Numbered from the stretch's first letter, positions 37,075-49,058 are shown. The stretch is DNA of 64,000 nucleotides from Pomphorhynchus laevis (GCA_012934845.2 WNNJ02002652.1:124001-188000), one strand, 5' to 3'. Notes: generated by a model from the letters alone, not told the origin. Translations and numbers: made by a program.

Positions 37075-37917
37075 GGATTTACCAGTGGTTGACAGGAAAA
37101 ATCTGATATATTATTTGTTTTTTCTTGTCAATAAATTGTAATTGTATAAATTATATAAATAATATTTAAATTACGTATCATTTGACTATATATTAATTAT
37201 TAATTATTTATTATATAATTTTCTTAGTAAACATTATTCTTTATTATTTATTTTTACATTATTTATAATATTATTGTATTTCGCATTATTTTTAATAATA
37301 TTCAGTTAGCTGATAAATTTTAATGATTTAAAATGATTCTTAATAAACGCATTACCATGCGCCTACTATTTCTTGTTTTTCGTTTCCGTGCATCCGACTC
37401 CCCAATATTACTGATAAATAAAGTATATGCCCCTTCGTACCAATTTCCTCGACACATGATTTAGTTTTTTTGTTGTGGTCATGTTAGCGTGCGCCGGCAC
37501 GTCTTTGCCACGTAAAAATAAATCTTTTTTCTTGTCGTTTTACAAAATACTTTTTTATTTAGATAAATCCAAATTATTTAAAAGTAGGACATCTATATTT
37601 AGACGAAAAAAATGTTCAAACTAGGTTACTATAAAAATAAGATCAAACAGAAAATAGTAAAATATATAAATCAACACAATAATATTAAAAATAAATTTAA
37701 AATCATTGGCGAATAATTTTTATGGATAGATAATGAATACTATACTTTGTATTAAAATAAGATACTATAAAAATATATAAAATATCAAAATATATTAAAA
37801 TATCAAATTTATAATTTTATAAATTTATAATTTATAATTTATTAAATTTTATGAATGGATAGTAAACAATATAATTTGTATAAGAATAAGATACTATATA
37901 ATCAAATATAATCAGAG

Positions 37918-38140
37918 GAAATACGTCCTTAGCACGTATTTGGCCACGCTGCTATGTTGGGTAGAGGAGTTAGGGCCCAAAATATGACAGCATAGCAGTT
38001 CCTCCTGATTGCCTCTAATCCTTATTCTGATACAATGTATGTTATTTATTAGTTAATCCAAATATAAAAAGTCTTGAGGCTTATTACATTCATAAAATCT
38101 CCAATATTATTATTCCGAATAATAAACCTGACGTTTAATA
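37918..38140 (-). repeat. AT-rich repeat, inverted partner at 2.2-2.4 kb
   Basis: Carries GGTAGAGGAGTTAGGGCCC and CTCTAATCCTTATTCTGATA, the reverse of features at 2,291-2,400, and the flanking TTATTTATTAGTTAATCC also matches. The homology does not stop at TATCAG, so that hexamer is not the end of the unit. Confidence 0.65.
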
Positions 38141-38829
38141 TTTTGTAAAGATGCTGTAAACAATTATTTTGTTTAAATAATCTTTTCTATTTTATTTTTA
38201 TACTTTATTTTAATGTTTCTAGTACTTTTTATTATTATTTTTTTATTTTTATAATTTTTTCAAATTATTTATTTTGAATGAAAATTATATGGTTATTAAT
38301 TTTGCTTTGTTTCTAAACTATTTTGAATCATTCTTTTTTATTGCGTTTTGTGTACCTTCAAAATTTGCTGAAATCGTGTCAAAAGTTCAAAAAACAATGA
38401 AAGCAGTTGGTTAGCGATAATAGCAGCATCATTTGCTCAAACAGCAGCACTTGGCGGTGATCGTTTTGAACTTTTTTATATAAGCATGCGCATTTTAAAA
38501 AACATTTTAATTTTCTGCAGATGCTAACAGATGTAAGCGAAATATCAATGAAAAATGTTCCTGTTTTCTTTGATCTAGCTCAAAAATTCTTAACAAATCT
38601 AAATTATACAAAATTTTGAAGTTGGATCAAAGTAAAGGAGGACAGTATCAAATAAAATTTTCCTTTTAATTATTATTTTTATATTTTTCTAATTTCTTCA
38701 AATTATTAAATAAAATTTTTTTCAAGTCTAATTAATGTATCTTTAAAATAATTCTAAATTTTATGTTTAGTTAAACAAGTAGATTATTTGGTAAATTAAA
38801 GATGTGATTTGATTTGCAGTTTAAAGCTT

Positions 38830-39560
38830 ACAAACTAAGCAACATACAAAAACAGAAACCAAAGCCAATTTTCGTTAAATTTCTGTATTGAAAGTAGTCA
38901 GCACTTTGAATTTGAAGTAATATTTTGAAAAAATAATCTTTTTAAATAAAAAATCTATTCTTGATAGCAATCAAATTAATGTAGCCTTCGAAATAATTCT
39001 AAACTAAGCAACAGATCGGACAAAGTTAGGAACAAAATCCTATGTTCTTTAGATTTCTGTATTGCTAACAACATTTAATTATAATTAATATTTTGAATGT
39101 TCTCCATACAATCCAAATAAAGGAGTAATTTGTAGTCTTTTTCACAGCTCCACGAGTCAGTAATTACTTGAAGCTTTGCACAATTTCTAAACAGAATACA
39201 AAATAAAAATAAAAAGTTTAGTTTTAACTTACTGGTGGATAATATTGACACTTTCATTTGTTCTTTGTAGCCATCCTTCAAAAGCGTAGCTAAACAATAT
39301 TAAATAGCCGATATTCAAAAGAGCGTTGTTAATAGATAAAAAAACTGTTTTAAAATGATTTTAACTTAAATCAAAGTCTGGATAAACTACCAATATGTGC
39401 ATACTCTTAAGAAAAATGATAAAATAATGCTTAACTGCTAACATAATCAAATCATACCGTTTAAGCTGTACACCGCTGTAAGGACAGTTTCTAGTCTTAA
39501 TATCACATAGACTCGTAATGTGAACTTGTCTAAAAAGGGTCAATATTTTTAATGCATTCT
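38830..39560 (-). repeat. diverged repeat, inverted partner at 12.7-13.9 kb
   Basis: Contains the reverse complements of the landmarks described at 12.7-13.9 kb: CTCGTAATGTGAACTTGTCT near 39,510 and TTCACAGCTCCACGAGTC near 39,140. Splice-like signals (GTAAGT near 39,234 and a pyrimidine tract ending TTTAG near 39,187 on the minus strand) tempted a gene call, but codon changes between the two copies do not look constrained. Confidence 0.6.
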
Positions 39561-39646
39561 CCGTTATTGTAATAAACAGCTTTTACAAACATACTCACAC
39601 CATATTATACATATGATTGATGAAAAGTGGTTTTTATACAATATAA

Positions 39647-39750
39647 GTGATTGGTTTTAGGGACAAACCTAGCCAAAAAACGTTAAAAACATTTAAGATT
39701 TTGTTATCAATATTTCTTCTTTGGCTGGGTTTGACCCTAAAACCATTCAC
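39647..39750. mobile_element. 104-bp MITE with 31-bp inverted ends
   Basis: The ends 39,647-39,677 and 39,720-39,750 are reverse complements with about three mismatches (GGTTTTAGGGACAAACC against GGTTTTAGGGTCAAACC). The interior is AT-rich and non-coding. No second copy was noticed in the window. Confidence 0.65.
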
Positions 39751-39779
39751 AAATATTTCAACCCAGCATGTCTCATTCC

Positions 39780-40300
39780 GATTCAATGAATACAATATAA
39801 TGAAACCATGTAATTTACGAGAATTAGATAATTTTGAATTAAAGATTTATTTAAGATTTAAATATTTCTATAATTTTCGAAATATGAAATCTTAGTTTAT
39901 TAATCGGATTTATTCTTTTAGATATTTGTTCATAAGTTATTTGTTTATATTACGAAATATTTTCATCAGTTTATGCAATTTTTTGATAATCGATTTATGC
40001 AAAAGATTGTTCGCTCAGAAAATCTGAAAACTGGAGGAATACATTTGATCCAGAATTTTATACATCTGATCTGTGAAAAAAGGTTTCAGTACAATATAAT
40101 GAAGCTTCTTGCAATTTCTAAAAATTAAATAATTCTGAGTTAAATTCTTAGCATTAATGATCTGACTTGTTTTTTAGTAAAGAATTTGAAACATTTCACA
40201 CAAAATGCCTTAATAAAGTTTATTTAATTTTCCGATAATCGATTTATGCAAAAGATTGCTCACTCAGAAAATCTGGAAACAGAAGGAAATAAACAATGAC
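39780..40300. repeat. tandem duplication of about 240 bp
   Basis: Copies 39,780-40,050 and 40,085-40,290 share ACAATATAATGAA near their starts and CGATTTATGCAAAAGATTG followed by CTCAGAAAATCTG near their ends, with clear divergence in between. No protein is recognised in either copy. Confidence 0.6.
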
Positions 40301-40591
40301 TTAAAATTGAACAATTACATATCCGATAATTCCGTGTTTTTTAACTTGTTTTTTAAACAAGTTATGCAGTTACCTATTCCGAATGCTAAATATTAACGCT
40401 ATAATATGTATGCAGATTATCCATTATATGAAATATTATTAAATAATTTAATAATTTAATAACTTTTAATAATTAAATTATTTATTTAATAATTATTAGG
40501 ATTAATGTTTTTTAAAGGAAATTTATTAGAAAAACTAAATAATCTAGTCGGAATATTATTTGCACTAGTATTATTAGTAGTTATATTTCAC

Positions 40592-43100
40592 TCACACCGT
40601 TGGACGGTGGCGAGCAGAACGCGGACACCGAATGTACATCGAGATGCATCGTGCAAGCTGCAGCCCGATTCTTGCCCGGAGCCTCGAGATCTCATTAGCA
40701 TATGACAGCTCTTTATTTGTTGCAAATTTGTGACCTATTCGTTTGATAACCGCAGCAGCCAACTTCCCTGTTCCGCCAGTACAAGAGTGTGTAATAGAAT
40801 TTGTTCAATCAACGACACTCGCTCCCGGTATTTCGAATTTTTTGTTGCTCGTAATATTCGAAAGAGGCTAAAGTAGATTTCGAGAGGTTGGACGGAACGA
40901 GTACGTTGAACACGCAAGTATCAAATAAAGCTAGCTCCAAGCGGCTCCCATAAAATCCACAGCCCAAATAAGCCAGACGATATTCAGAATCGGCAGTGGT
41001 TGCAGCTCTTTCGAATAATGATACTTTCATGGACAGGCTTTAGCATTGGATCCATATGTACACCATTGCATATTTCTGTATGTTCATCGGCTAGAATGCT
41101 ACGTATCGAGTCATGCCTAATCAAAGGGTGACCTCTGTTGGTACATGTGAGTGAGCCAGCTAAGTAGGTTCTTCGCATGGGCAGTGAGTGGGCGCATCAC
41201 TCGACAGGCAATATTATATCTGGCTCCTATCGCATTTGGAAATGTTGCGTTATTAATGCGAATGTAGGTTCGAATGCATGGTACACAAATAACCACGATG
41301 AAGCAAGCTTGACCGAAGCATGTACAAACGTTCCTGATGTTGTGCCATCAAGTTCTGAGAAAACATTATATCTTAGTGATTCTTGAAATTCAGATTTCAG
41401 TAGACGGATGCGAGCAGATCAAATATTTTGCAAGCTCCTAAGATCACCTCCATATAGACCATTTAAAAAAGGTTCAGTAAGTATTTTAGAGAATTTGTAC
41501 TCCTCTCGGGCGCTCACACAAGGATCGACAATACCGAAGCTGCGCTGTTTTATGGAAGAGAGAATAATGGCCACGTGATTTATCATCAGCGGCCGCCAGG
41601 ACGTAAAGCTCGTCGAAACTGTTGTGAATAACCTGATGTAGTTCATTACACCAGTTGCATTGCCGATCGGTTGTGCACTGAGTGTGAATCCACTTTTCTG
41701 TAGAGCACGGATCATGCCCGTATATTTTACTTGATCATCAAGTATGCCGACCTCGGCCAAGCAACTAACGAGTGTGCAAATTTCGATACTTTCGCAGTAG
41801 TTGAACTATGGACGTAGTCATCCCTTCCAACTAAAGCACCAAGAACTACAGTACCATCAACACGAATTTCAACTCCGGTATCGCTGAATAAACTGTGCAT
41901 GTCGGATTCTTTTTCTCGGAAAGTTAGCAAGACACTTTTAAAATTATGGAACCCAAAAGCTTGACCGATTTGGCATAAAAACATAAACGCGTCTTTAATC
42001 TCATTCGGTGTTCCAACAAGGCTGTCAGCATCCGTGTACCAGAATTGATTAATGTTAGGGAACTTTGTTACGATGCGTGATAAGATGGGTAGTGTTGTAA
42101 TTGCAAATACAGGCATTGCTACCACATCACGCTGCGTGAAGCCATCTTCAGATGAGATGAATTCGTTGCCGATTGAGAAATATGACAGAGTGTCGTAAAA
42201 CTTATGCATGACAGTGGAAAGCAAATGGTACAGGCAATCAATGTTTGTAAGGGCTGCTCTTCTATTGATCATATTAAATGCATTGTCCGCATCGATAGTC
42301 AGAAGACCTACATTATACACTCAATAAGTCTATCCCGAACTTCACGTGTCACAAATCACTACACAAATCTGTAAACATCATCATACTTGTTTGACATCAT
42401 CAGAAACGATAGAAGTATCACCCTGGACATTATCCTCCTGCTAACATCGCCAATACTTATTGGTTTTATCCTTGACTTTTTCGTTAATGCGATTAAGCGA
42501 CTGGATACCAAAACATTGGCTACATCAGCCGATATGGCTTTCGTTGCTAGCTATTTGAAGAATACTGCGAATGCATTTGCCAATTCAGTTTTCGTTAATG
42601 CGATTAAGCGACTGGATACCAAAACATTCGCTACATCAGCCGATATGGCTTTCGTTGCTAGCTATTTGAAGAATACTGCGAATGCATTTGCCAATTCAGT
42701 CGATTTCCTCCCAAACTTTGTGAGCATATTGAGCCACGATTTGGGCATCAAGCCAGGAATCAAAGATCACAGGGTGGAAGTTAGGGACTGTGAGATGTAA
42801 AGTCCAATCAATGATAGCTTGGTCGAGCGAAGCAGCGGTTGGTATTTGTCCCTAAGCACGCTTTGGACGGATCTTAGATCAACGATGTCATCAGGTTCCA
42901 AGGGAACACCGAAGGGTGATTGACTGTCGAGATGTATCGGCACTCAATTTACCACCTAAAACCAAACTTACAAACCTCTTGCGCCAGTCACGTATCAGCG
43001 TAGCCCGAACCTCAAGAGAGTTAATTTGTTGCAACAGCCAGTCTTCGGAATACAATGATGAATATTCAATATTTAACCATAAGTCCAGTTACCATGATAA
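40592..43100 (-). pseudogene. family A LINE, decayed, minus strand
   Basis: From about 43.0 kb downward: VSSRLIALTKK and an IGIGDVSRRI-like box near 42.45 kb; LTIDADNAFNMINRRAAL at 42.3 kb (catalytic A box); SSEDGFTQRDVVAMPVFAIT (QGDPLAMP altered) near 42.15 kb; FWYTDADSLVG near 42.03 kb, the YADD box changed to YTDA; VVLGALVGRDDYVH. Next come GSLTCTNRGHPLIRHDSIRS, SRLELALFDTCVFNVL (nuclease FFDV region), YYEQQKIRNTGSECR and a C-terminus RLRARIGLQLARCISMYIRC at 40.6 kb. Several frame changes occur and the zinc knuckle is poorly kept. A 111-bp tandem duplication (42,481-42,702) lies in the N-terminal part. Confidence 0.8.
42481..42702 (-). repeat. 111-bp in-frame tandem duplication
   Basis: Two head-to-tail copies with period 111 bases differ at only one or two positions (CATTGGCTAC against CATTCGCTAC). 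The period is 37 codons, so it would not shift the LINE frame. The near identity in an otherwise decayed element shows the duplication happened after the element died. Confidence 0.85.
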
Positions 43101-43509
43101 AATTTCCTTGAGCGTTCTCGATGAGAAACGAGCTGTCCTATGTAATGTGACCGAGAATAATACCCATACAGAACGATTCAGACTGAGAAATTGATTCTCT
43201 GTGAATACATGCGAGTTCGAATATAAACCTTTTCGAAGCAGCACACTTTGGCAGTCTGAATAAATTGGGCTTCGGGAATATTACCAGGTTGTAAATGCTG
43301 TTTACAGAGACATGTGATTAAATACACACGTCCTATTGCGTACATCGCTATTTGAGTAAGAAGCAAAGTACGAGCACCGTCATCGTTGCAGGAAGCTGCA
43401 GACTGCTGGGCATGATGCGAAACGGAGGATTATTGATGAGTAATGATACTGTTATGACAGTCAATTGTTTTTTTGTTGCCCCTCAATGCGCGACAGTTAT
43501 ATGCCGTCA

Positions 43510-44690
43510 CATATTTAAATCCTACAATCCTGAATCATACAATTTTATTATAAAATACTAATTTCATAATAGTTTAAAAAGTTACTGTAATTTATATGCA
43601 GTAATTGATTAAATATTTGGTTATAAAAAAATAATTATTTTAATTTTTATATTTTATTAAAATTAAAATGTTTATTTTTTATTTTATAAGAATAATATAT
43701 GATGGAATAACACATGTCTTACCCCTAATGCTTCAATAGTTAAAATATAAATAATTACAATAATATAAAATGATATTATAATTATCATAATTGCAAGGGA
43801 TATATTTATATAGAATTTTAGAAAGTAAATTAGCAATATCGAATTATCTAAGTATTGAAAATCAATGTAATTTTATAGAACGCGTCACATTCAACGTTTA
43901 CTTTTTATAACATATCGCTATTTAATTATATCTCGATTTGAGCTGGTAAAGATATATTAGGATAGTAAAAACATTAGAAATTTAAGCTATTTATTAATAA
44001 GTTCAAATTTAAACTCATCAACAAACTTTTAACTTACAACCGATATTGACATATTGATTCTGTGATTACATTTATTCTTCTTATTTGACTGTTTCCTCTC
44101 AGATCACTAGAGCAGAAATAAATTTCCCCAAAGTTTTTTGTTATCAGATACAACAGCTTTTAAATTTTATGTCATAAAATTAGCTAAGATTTGGTGTGAC
44201 TTCTACACACACATTTTCACATCAATATTTTCTATTTTTATAAGTTATTAAGATGTGCTTTCTTCAAAAATAAAGTTTATTTGCCTTTCACATTAGTTTG
44301 CGTCTTAGAAACAAAGAGATAATGAAGCAAGTATTATTATTTAGAACATAATGATATATTTTAATTTAATAATTTGAGAAGTGTTTATTTATGGGAACTG
44401 TCGTCATTCAATGAAGTCTAAAAAATAGAATTTACTCTTTGTATTCGACAGTTTCCTCTTTATCGAATACGATGGGAAATATCGCCTGTGGATCATCCCG
44501 GACGGAAAGCCATTGAAAAGTCGTAGAAACAGATCTTCATCATTTTAGTGATGACCTTAAGTAAGGATATGAGACGATATGCCAATTTATTATGTTGTCA
44601 TGTTCGTCGAGGAATAGAGTAACATAAAAGTTCCTCATGATGACCTCTAATCCTTATTCTGATACATAAATTAACTTTTAATAAAAATTA
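43510..44690 (-). repeat. right arm of 1.2-kb inverted repeat
   Basis: Reverse complement of 801-1,975. Landmarks are AATCCTGAATCATACAAT near 43,526, CTACACACACATTTTCACATC near 44,205, GATCATCCCGGACGGAAAGCC near 44,495 and CTTATTCTGATACATAAATT near 44,655. The matching continues to about 44,690, where the left arm is interrupted by the hairpin element. No coding region is seen. Confidence 0.8.
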
Positions 44691-45000
44691 ATTTGGATGA
44701 ATAATAAATAATTACTTTGTATTATAATAAGATAGTTGATAATAAAATTTCATAAGAGGAAATGCATCATTAGCGTGTATTTGACCACACTGCTATGTCT
44801 TGTCGAGAAATAGCGGCCGAAATCTGATAACATATATAGAAGATACTTTTATTATTTAGAATATAATTTTATATGATCGTTTGATAATGTGAAGTAAATT
44901 TTAATCAATTAGGACATTAATTGACAAATGAATTGACAAAAACGCTAAATAACGTCGCAGAAACAGCTTTTTCAGATGTAAGGGGTGACGACATATCCAG
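44691..45000. other. AT-rich spacer
   Basis: Contains a diverged direct copy (44,690-44,850) of the repeat at 37,840-37,990, then plain AT-rich DNA before the Penelope-like element. Confidence 0.5.
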
Positions 45001-45933
45001 ATGCCTAAATGATTAGTCCCACCGTATATTCCAACGGTATATACAACGAAAGCCTAATTACAATGCACAAATGAATATCAATCGTGATCAACACAAAGCA
45101 ATACGAAATTTAAAGCGCAATTATCATATCGTAATCAAAAAAGCGGACAAATCTTCTTTAAGCGTGATCTGGAAGCGTGAAGATTATATTAATGAAGCTG
45201 AAAGACAACTTTGTGATGGCACTTATTTGAATGCTGATAAACTAGATATAATTAAAGTAAGAGATAGTATTAATGACTTACTTGATAAGCAATCAGTAAG
45301 AAAGTCTTTGACATACCAATTGCAGATAAACTAAGACCCTTCTCAGCAAAACCTGGGACATTCTAAATGTTACCAAAAATTCATAAAGAACAACACCCTT
45401 GCCCTGGACGGCCCATCATAAGCAATAAAGGTACAGCCACAGAGCGACTATCAAAATATATAGATGCATTGCTTAAGCCGTTGCTAAAAAATATTAAAAG
45501 CTACATAAAAAACAATACCGATTTTCTGGATAAATTGCGTAATATTGAGAAAGATATAAAGAAGAGCAACCTATGCTTTACAATGGATGTGGAATCCTTA
45601 TATACTAGAATACCTCACGAAATGGCAATTCAACACATCAAAACAGCGTTGCAGAGTACTGATTACTCCATAGACAAGCAGATTTTCATTTGTGAAGCGC
45701 TTGACATTATTCTAAGCGGCAATATTTTCCAGTTTAATAACAAGTTGTATAAGCAAAACGTAGGCGTGGCCATGGGAACGCCTGTCGCGCCAACATTGGC
45801 GGTGATATTTTTGAATATTTATGAACATAATTTCTTTTCATTTCATAGCAAAACTCCGTTAATATGGCTCCGCTATATTGATAAAGCCATATATGGCGAA
45901 ACGTTTAGGATAAAGTTAATATCTCTCTATTAA
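45000..45933 (+). pseudogene. Penelope-like reverse transcriptase
   Basis: Frame 45,071-45,334 carries RNYHIVIKKADKSSLSVIW, the usual N-terminal K-A-D-K box of Penelope-like reverse transcriptases. After one frame change, 45,367-45,933 reads MLPKIHKEQHPCPGRPIISN, TATERLSKYIDALLKPLL, TMDVESLYTRIPHEMAI (catalytic A box), then NVGVAMGTPVAPTLAVIFLN (the G-x-x-M-G-x-P box) and LIWLRYID. Protein homology stops there, within the Y-I-D-D active site. The sequence then continues with GGCGAAACGTTTAGGATAAAG, a phrase like other Penelope ends. The active-site second half, thumb and GIY-YIG nuclease are missing. Confidence 0.8.
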
Positions 45934-46340
45934 AGCTGGTGTATTTATATTTATGAATATATATAGAATATATATTATCGTGAAAAGGCATATATATGCA
46001 TATATATTTATATATTTTTTATATATATTATATATAATATTATAATATTATATATTATAATATTTTATAATATTCAGACCAATAAATATAACCAAATTAT
46101 TCTCGGAATATTCATAGTTGCTACGTGTGGCAAATCATCCTATGTGTTACGATGAACTTCAACAACGGCAGACGCGTTTTGCTCTTACGAAACTCATCAC
46201 TACCGTGGCTTTTAAATCACATTAACAGACTCCTAAACAGTGTTTAAAGCTGACAAAACTGAACTACCATTAAGCTAAAGTAAACAATATATGTAATACA
46301 ATAAAATCAAAATTTGTTTCAACTAAACTAAATAGTTAAT
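45934..46340. other. AT-rich spacer
   Basis: TATATA-rich to 46,070, then no recognised gene. The last part (about 46,240-46,340) may be the 3' flank of the phosphatase pseudogene; it contains AATAAAATC near 46,300 in plus orientation only. Confidence 0.4.
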
Positions 46341-47600
46341 TTGCATTATCTGTATTAGTTGAACTGTCTGTTTCAGTCCAGCAATCATCGAGATCGCCGC
46401 CGTTTTTATCGAAATCCTCATTAGATGTAGATGATGATTCGTCAGAACTTACCAGGCAATTCTGGACAAATTCTATTTTATCGACCAGTTTTCAACACGT
46501 AACAACCTTCATACTTGAATATCCAGCTATCATATCGATATTAAATTCCTTCGTGCTACAGCATTGGTCTAGCATGTGATTCATTACTTTCTCGCATAGT
46601 TGATCAACGTTATCATCATTAGTTAATTTTGTATCAGAAGGCGTTGCCGTTGTCGAATCTGGATGTGTAAGGCTATTTTCTTGTTTTGCAGTTTCGGTAA
46701 CAACAGATTTTAGATTTATAGAGGAATCTTCTTCAATAAAATCGATAAACTCCGATACCCATTTATGGTTGACCTTCATGTTGACATCGCAGAACGTTTG
46801 TATGATTGACAGGAAACAGAATCTGAGCTGCTCCGGTGTTTGAATAAGCCCAGGACGTTGATTACGAAGATGGTGTAAAATATTCATAAGTTGAACATGA
46901 GAGCTACAACCTTAACTTGCTGCAAGTAGAGTGAGTACGATATCTACAAAAGCAAACGTGCCACTTCTTCCGATACTAGCACTGCAATAAATAACTGGTA
47001 AGTTTTCGAAGGCATGTTGACTTCGTAATATGCTAAGAAAACGAAGGAAATTTTTAGGACAAGAGGGTTCGCCAAAGTAAGGCCAATCAATATAATTGTA
47101 ATGATGTATATATCTTGTTTCGCCTGTATTGCCTTTTAGAATTTTTAAATTCCTCTTTACAAACGAGTCGTTATGTATTTCAGATTGAAGTTCAACAGTC
47201 ATATCGATATCGTTTAAACGCATAATTGCCGTATCTTCTTCGGTAAGACCATCGATTAGTATTTTGTCCATAGTGCACTCCATTGTAAAATAATGGAAGC
47301 ATTTGAAACGGCCCTTTTCCACAAAGGGCCCTGAGTGAGTATGTATGATCGATTTGCAGGTTTATATCCAACAAAGTTTGCATTAATATACGATGTTTGA
47401 CAATTTTAAGCTTTACTAATGTGCTGTCAACTTCTCCATTGCGTTCTAAAAATGGATCTGCATTGTAGTTATATTCACCCGACGGTTCATAGTCGCGAGC
47501 CCATTCATTCGTAAGATTTAGATCTTTTAATTGACTCAGAGCAAGCCCGCGCATATTGGTGGGCATCTGTAATCAATAATCTTTTAATCTTAGGAATTCT
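46341..47600 (-). pseudogene. PTPN1/PTPN2-like protein tyrosine phosphatase pseudogene
   Basis: The minus strand carries phosphatase motifs in order: YINANFVGYKPANRSYILTQ then GPL near 47.35 kb (substrate-loop region); EKGRFKCFHYF at 47.3 kb; YIDWPYFGEPSCPKNFLRFL near 47.08 kb; LPVIYCSASIGRSGTFAFVD near 46.98 kb (signature loop); then RNQRPGLIQTPEQLRFCF near 46.84 kb. An acidic serine-rich tail lies in another frame at 46.34-46.49 kb. Order and wording fit the PTPN1/PTPN2 (fly Ptp61F) subfamily. Damage: WPD is WPY, losing the general acid; HCSAG is YCSAS; the segment between TQGP and EKG (about 20-25 codons) is deleted with frame changes; an in-frame TAA lies at 46,912. No intron-like gaps interrupt the conserved parts, so a retrocopy is possible, but no poly(A) tail was found. 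Confidence 0.8.
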
Positions 47601-47787
47601 CGAAAATCTTCACACTTTTTATCTCGGTTGATTTGACTGCATATGGATTTTGGTATTAGTTCGTCGGAACCCTTTGTCCGGTTCAGTGATATGCGGGAAA
47701 CGCTGGCGGATGAAGGCTTTGTAGGCCCGCTTTCAGAAATATTAAATTCGCGGGCTTCGCAACTGCTTCTTTGTCTGATTGGGGTAA

Positions 47788-49058
47788 TTATTTTTGACCA
47801 TCATCATTCGGAAACATATGTATTATCGTGGAGTCAAGAAAATCGTAATCAGGTGTTGAACTGTGAATGCAAACTTCGCGAGGTTCAGGATGACAAATGT
47901 TCTGATTTATTTGGTCGAAATAAGGATGATAATTGATTTCAATGCTCGATAGAACGGCTTTTGCATTAACTCGCATCAACGCGATTGGAATACGCTGAAA
48001 CAGGCGGGCTGCAGCAATATCGTACGACATTGATGAACAAAGAGCTAAATTTCGAGCTATGCGCCTAACTACTTGCTCAACCTCTGGATTCCATCCTCAA
48101 TAACACTCTAGCACAGCGAGAGTGAAGTTGTACCCTGCTTCGATCATTTGAGCCCGGTATGTCCTGTCTTTGACATTGGAGGCGTATTCATTGGCAGAGA
48201 AAAGTTGGATACGAGCGGTATGGCGGATGTAGGTCTTCTGTAGCGGGTTTGTAACCGCAAAATCCACTGCTTCCGGCGGATCTTCATAAATTAGAATATC
48301 AGCGGGTGTTTATCTGAGATTCTTTATCAGGTTCGGGACTTCTCGTTCAACGTGCATTCCAGCCGATTGTGCAGCCTGAAAAACAATGTATCATATGCCA
48401 TTATGACGTAGGCCTGGGAAACCTCAAAAAAAGCATGTTAAGGCATGAAAACCCATACAATCAGCTTTACGGTAACACCTACTGCACCTGTAGATTTCAT
48501 CAGAAATGGAAATGCCCAGCCAGATACGTATTAGAACAGAAAATTCGTTGTCGGTCAGCGATAGACCAAGACTTTGGGTGTACATTGTAGCCAAGCATTT
48601 GCGTGGTTAGAGGACACTGAAAGTATTCGCGCTTTGTCCGCCTCACTCGATCTCGATTTTAACTGATCTAGCATGGCTGAGTCAATGAGAGAGGACAATT
48701 TTCCCTGCACTGTCGACACAACGAACTTAGTTGAAACTTTCTCTGGTGCGTTTTTTGATTTGATGAATCCTGGAAAAGTACTAGCATCCAGATCAAGAGA
48801 AGTTGCGACAGCTTGAGTGCTTGCAATAAGGGCTGCTGAACAGTGTTTCAGAGTACTTCTCAGACCGAGTCCGCCCATTTTTAGAGGAAGTTCAGCTTGA
48901 CCCTTTGCCTTGATTGAAAGTTGAACTGATGTGATTATTCCAAGTGCGCGCATAACTGCCTCGTCGAATCGATGGCAGAAGTCGCCCATAAAACGGAAGT
49001 CAACGTTTCTCATGTAAAATGCCACTCTAGGGGCTGACGCGCAGTGTCGCAAAAGCAA
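47788..49058 (-). pseudogene. LINE C-terminus of a second endonuclease family
   Basis: Frame 48,555-49,058 reads LLRHCASAPRVAFYMRNVDF, then ITSVQLSIKAKGQAELPLKM and GGLGLRSTLKHCSAALIAST, the post-palm region of a restriction-endonuclease LINE distinct from family A. Further down, QSAGMHVEREVPNL, TPADILIYEDPPEAVDFAVT and NPLQKTYI at about 48.25 kb give the nuclease (P-A-D-I...D-F-A-V-T). AGYNFTLAVLE and ARLFQRIPIALMRVNAKAVL end it near 47.93 kb. The zinc-knuckle part (48.37-48.55 kb) is scrambled by stops. The palm is absent. Closest remembered relatives carry 'DVTVTHPLQ' in this place. Confidence 0.7.

Larger units (their letters stand above)
37075..40590. other. AT-rich region of non-coding repeats
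   Basis: No gene is supported. It contains the repeats at 37,918, 38,830, 39,647 and 39,780 listed separately. Segments 37,720-37,780, 37,850-37,910 and 44,690-44,740 share a TTTGTATTAAAATAAGATA-like phrase, a dispersed AT-rich family. Segments 38,520-38,580 and 38,620-38,670 are diverged relatives of the hairpin element at 627. Confidence 0.55.

Noticed and set aside
38860-39543. Small intron-containing gene (GTAAGT...TTTAG intron of about 47 bp, peptides around 39.1 and 39.4 kb) with a paralogue at 12.7-13.9 kb
   Set aside because: The two copies can be aligned as protein, but most differences change the amino acid and both have stops; no known family was recognised.
801-44690. A giant DNA transposon (Polinton-like or similar) with 1.2-kb terminal inverted repeats
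   Set aside because: Between the arms I see only LINEs, Penelope pieces, satellite and spacer. No polymerase B, packaging ATPase, transposase or capsid-like gene is readable, and the arms have extra relatives at 2.3, 38 and 44.8 kb.
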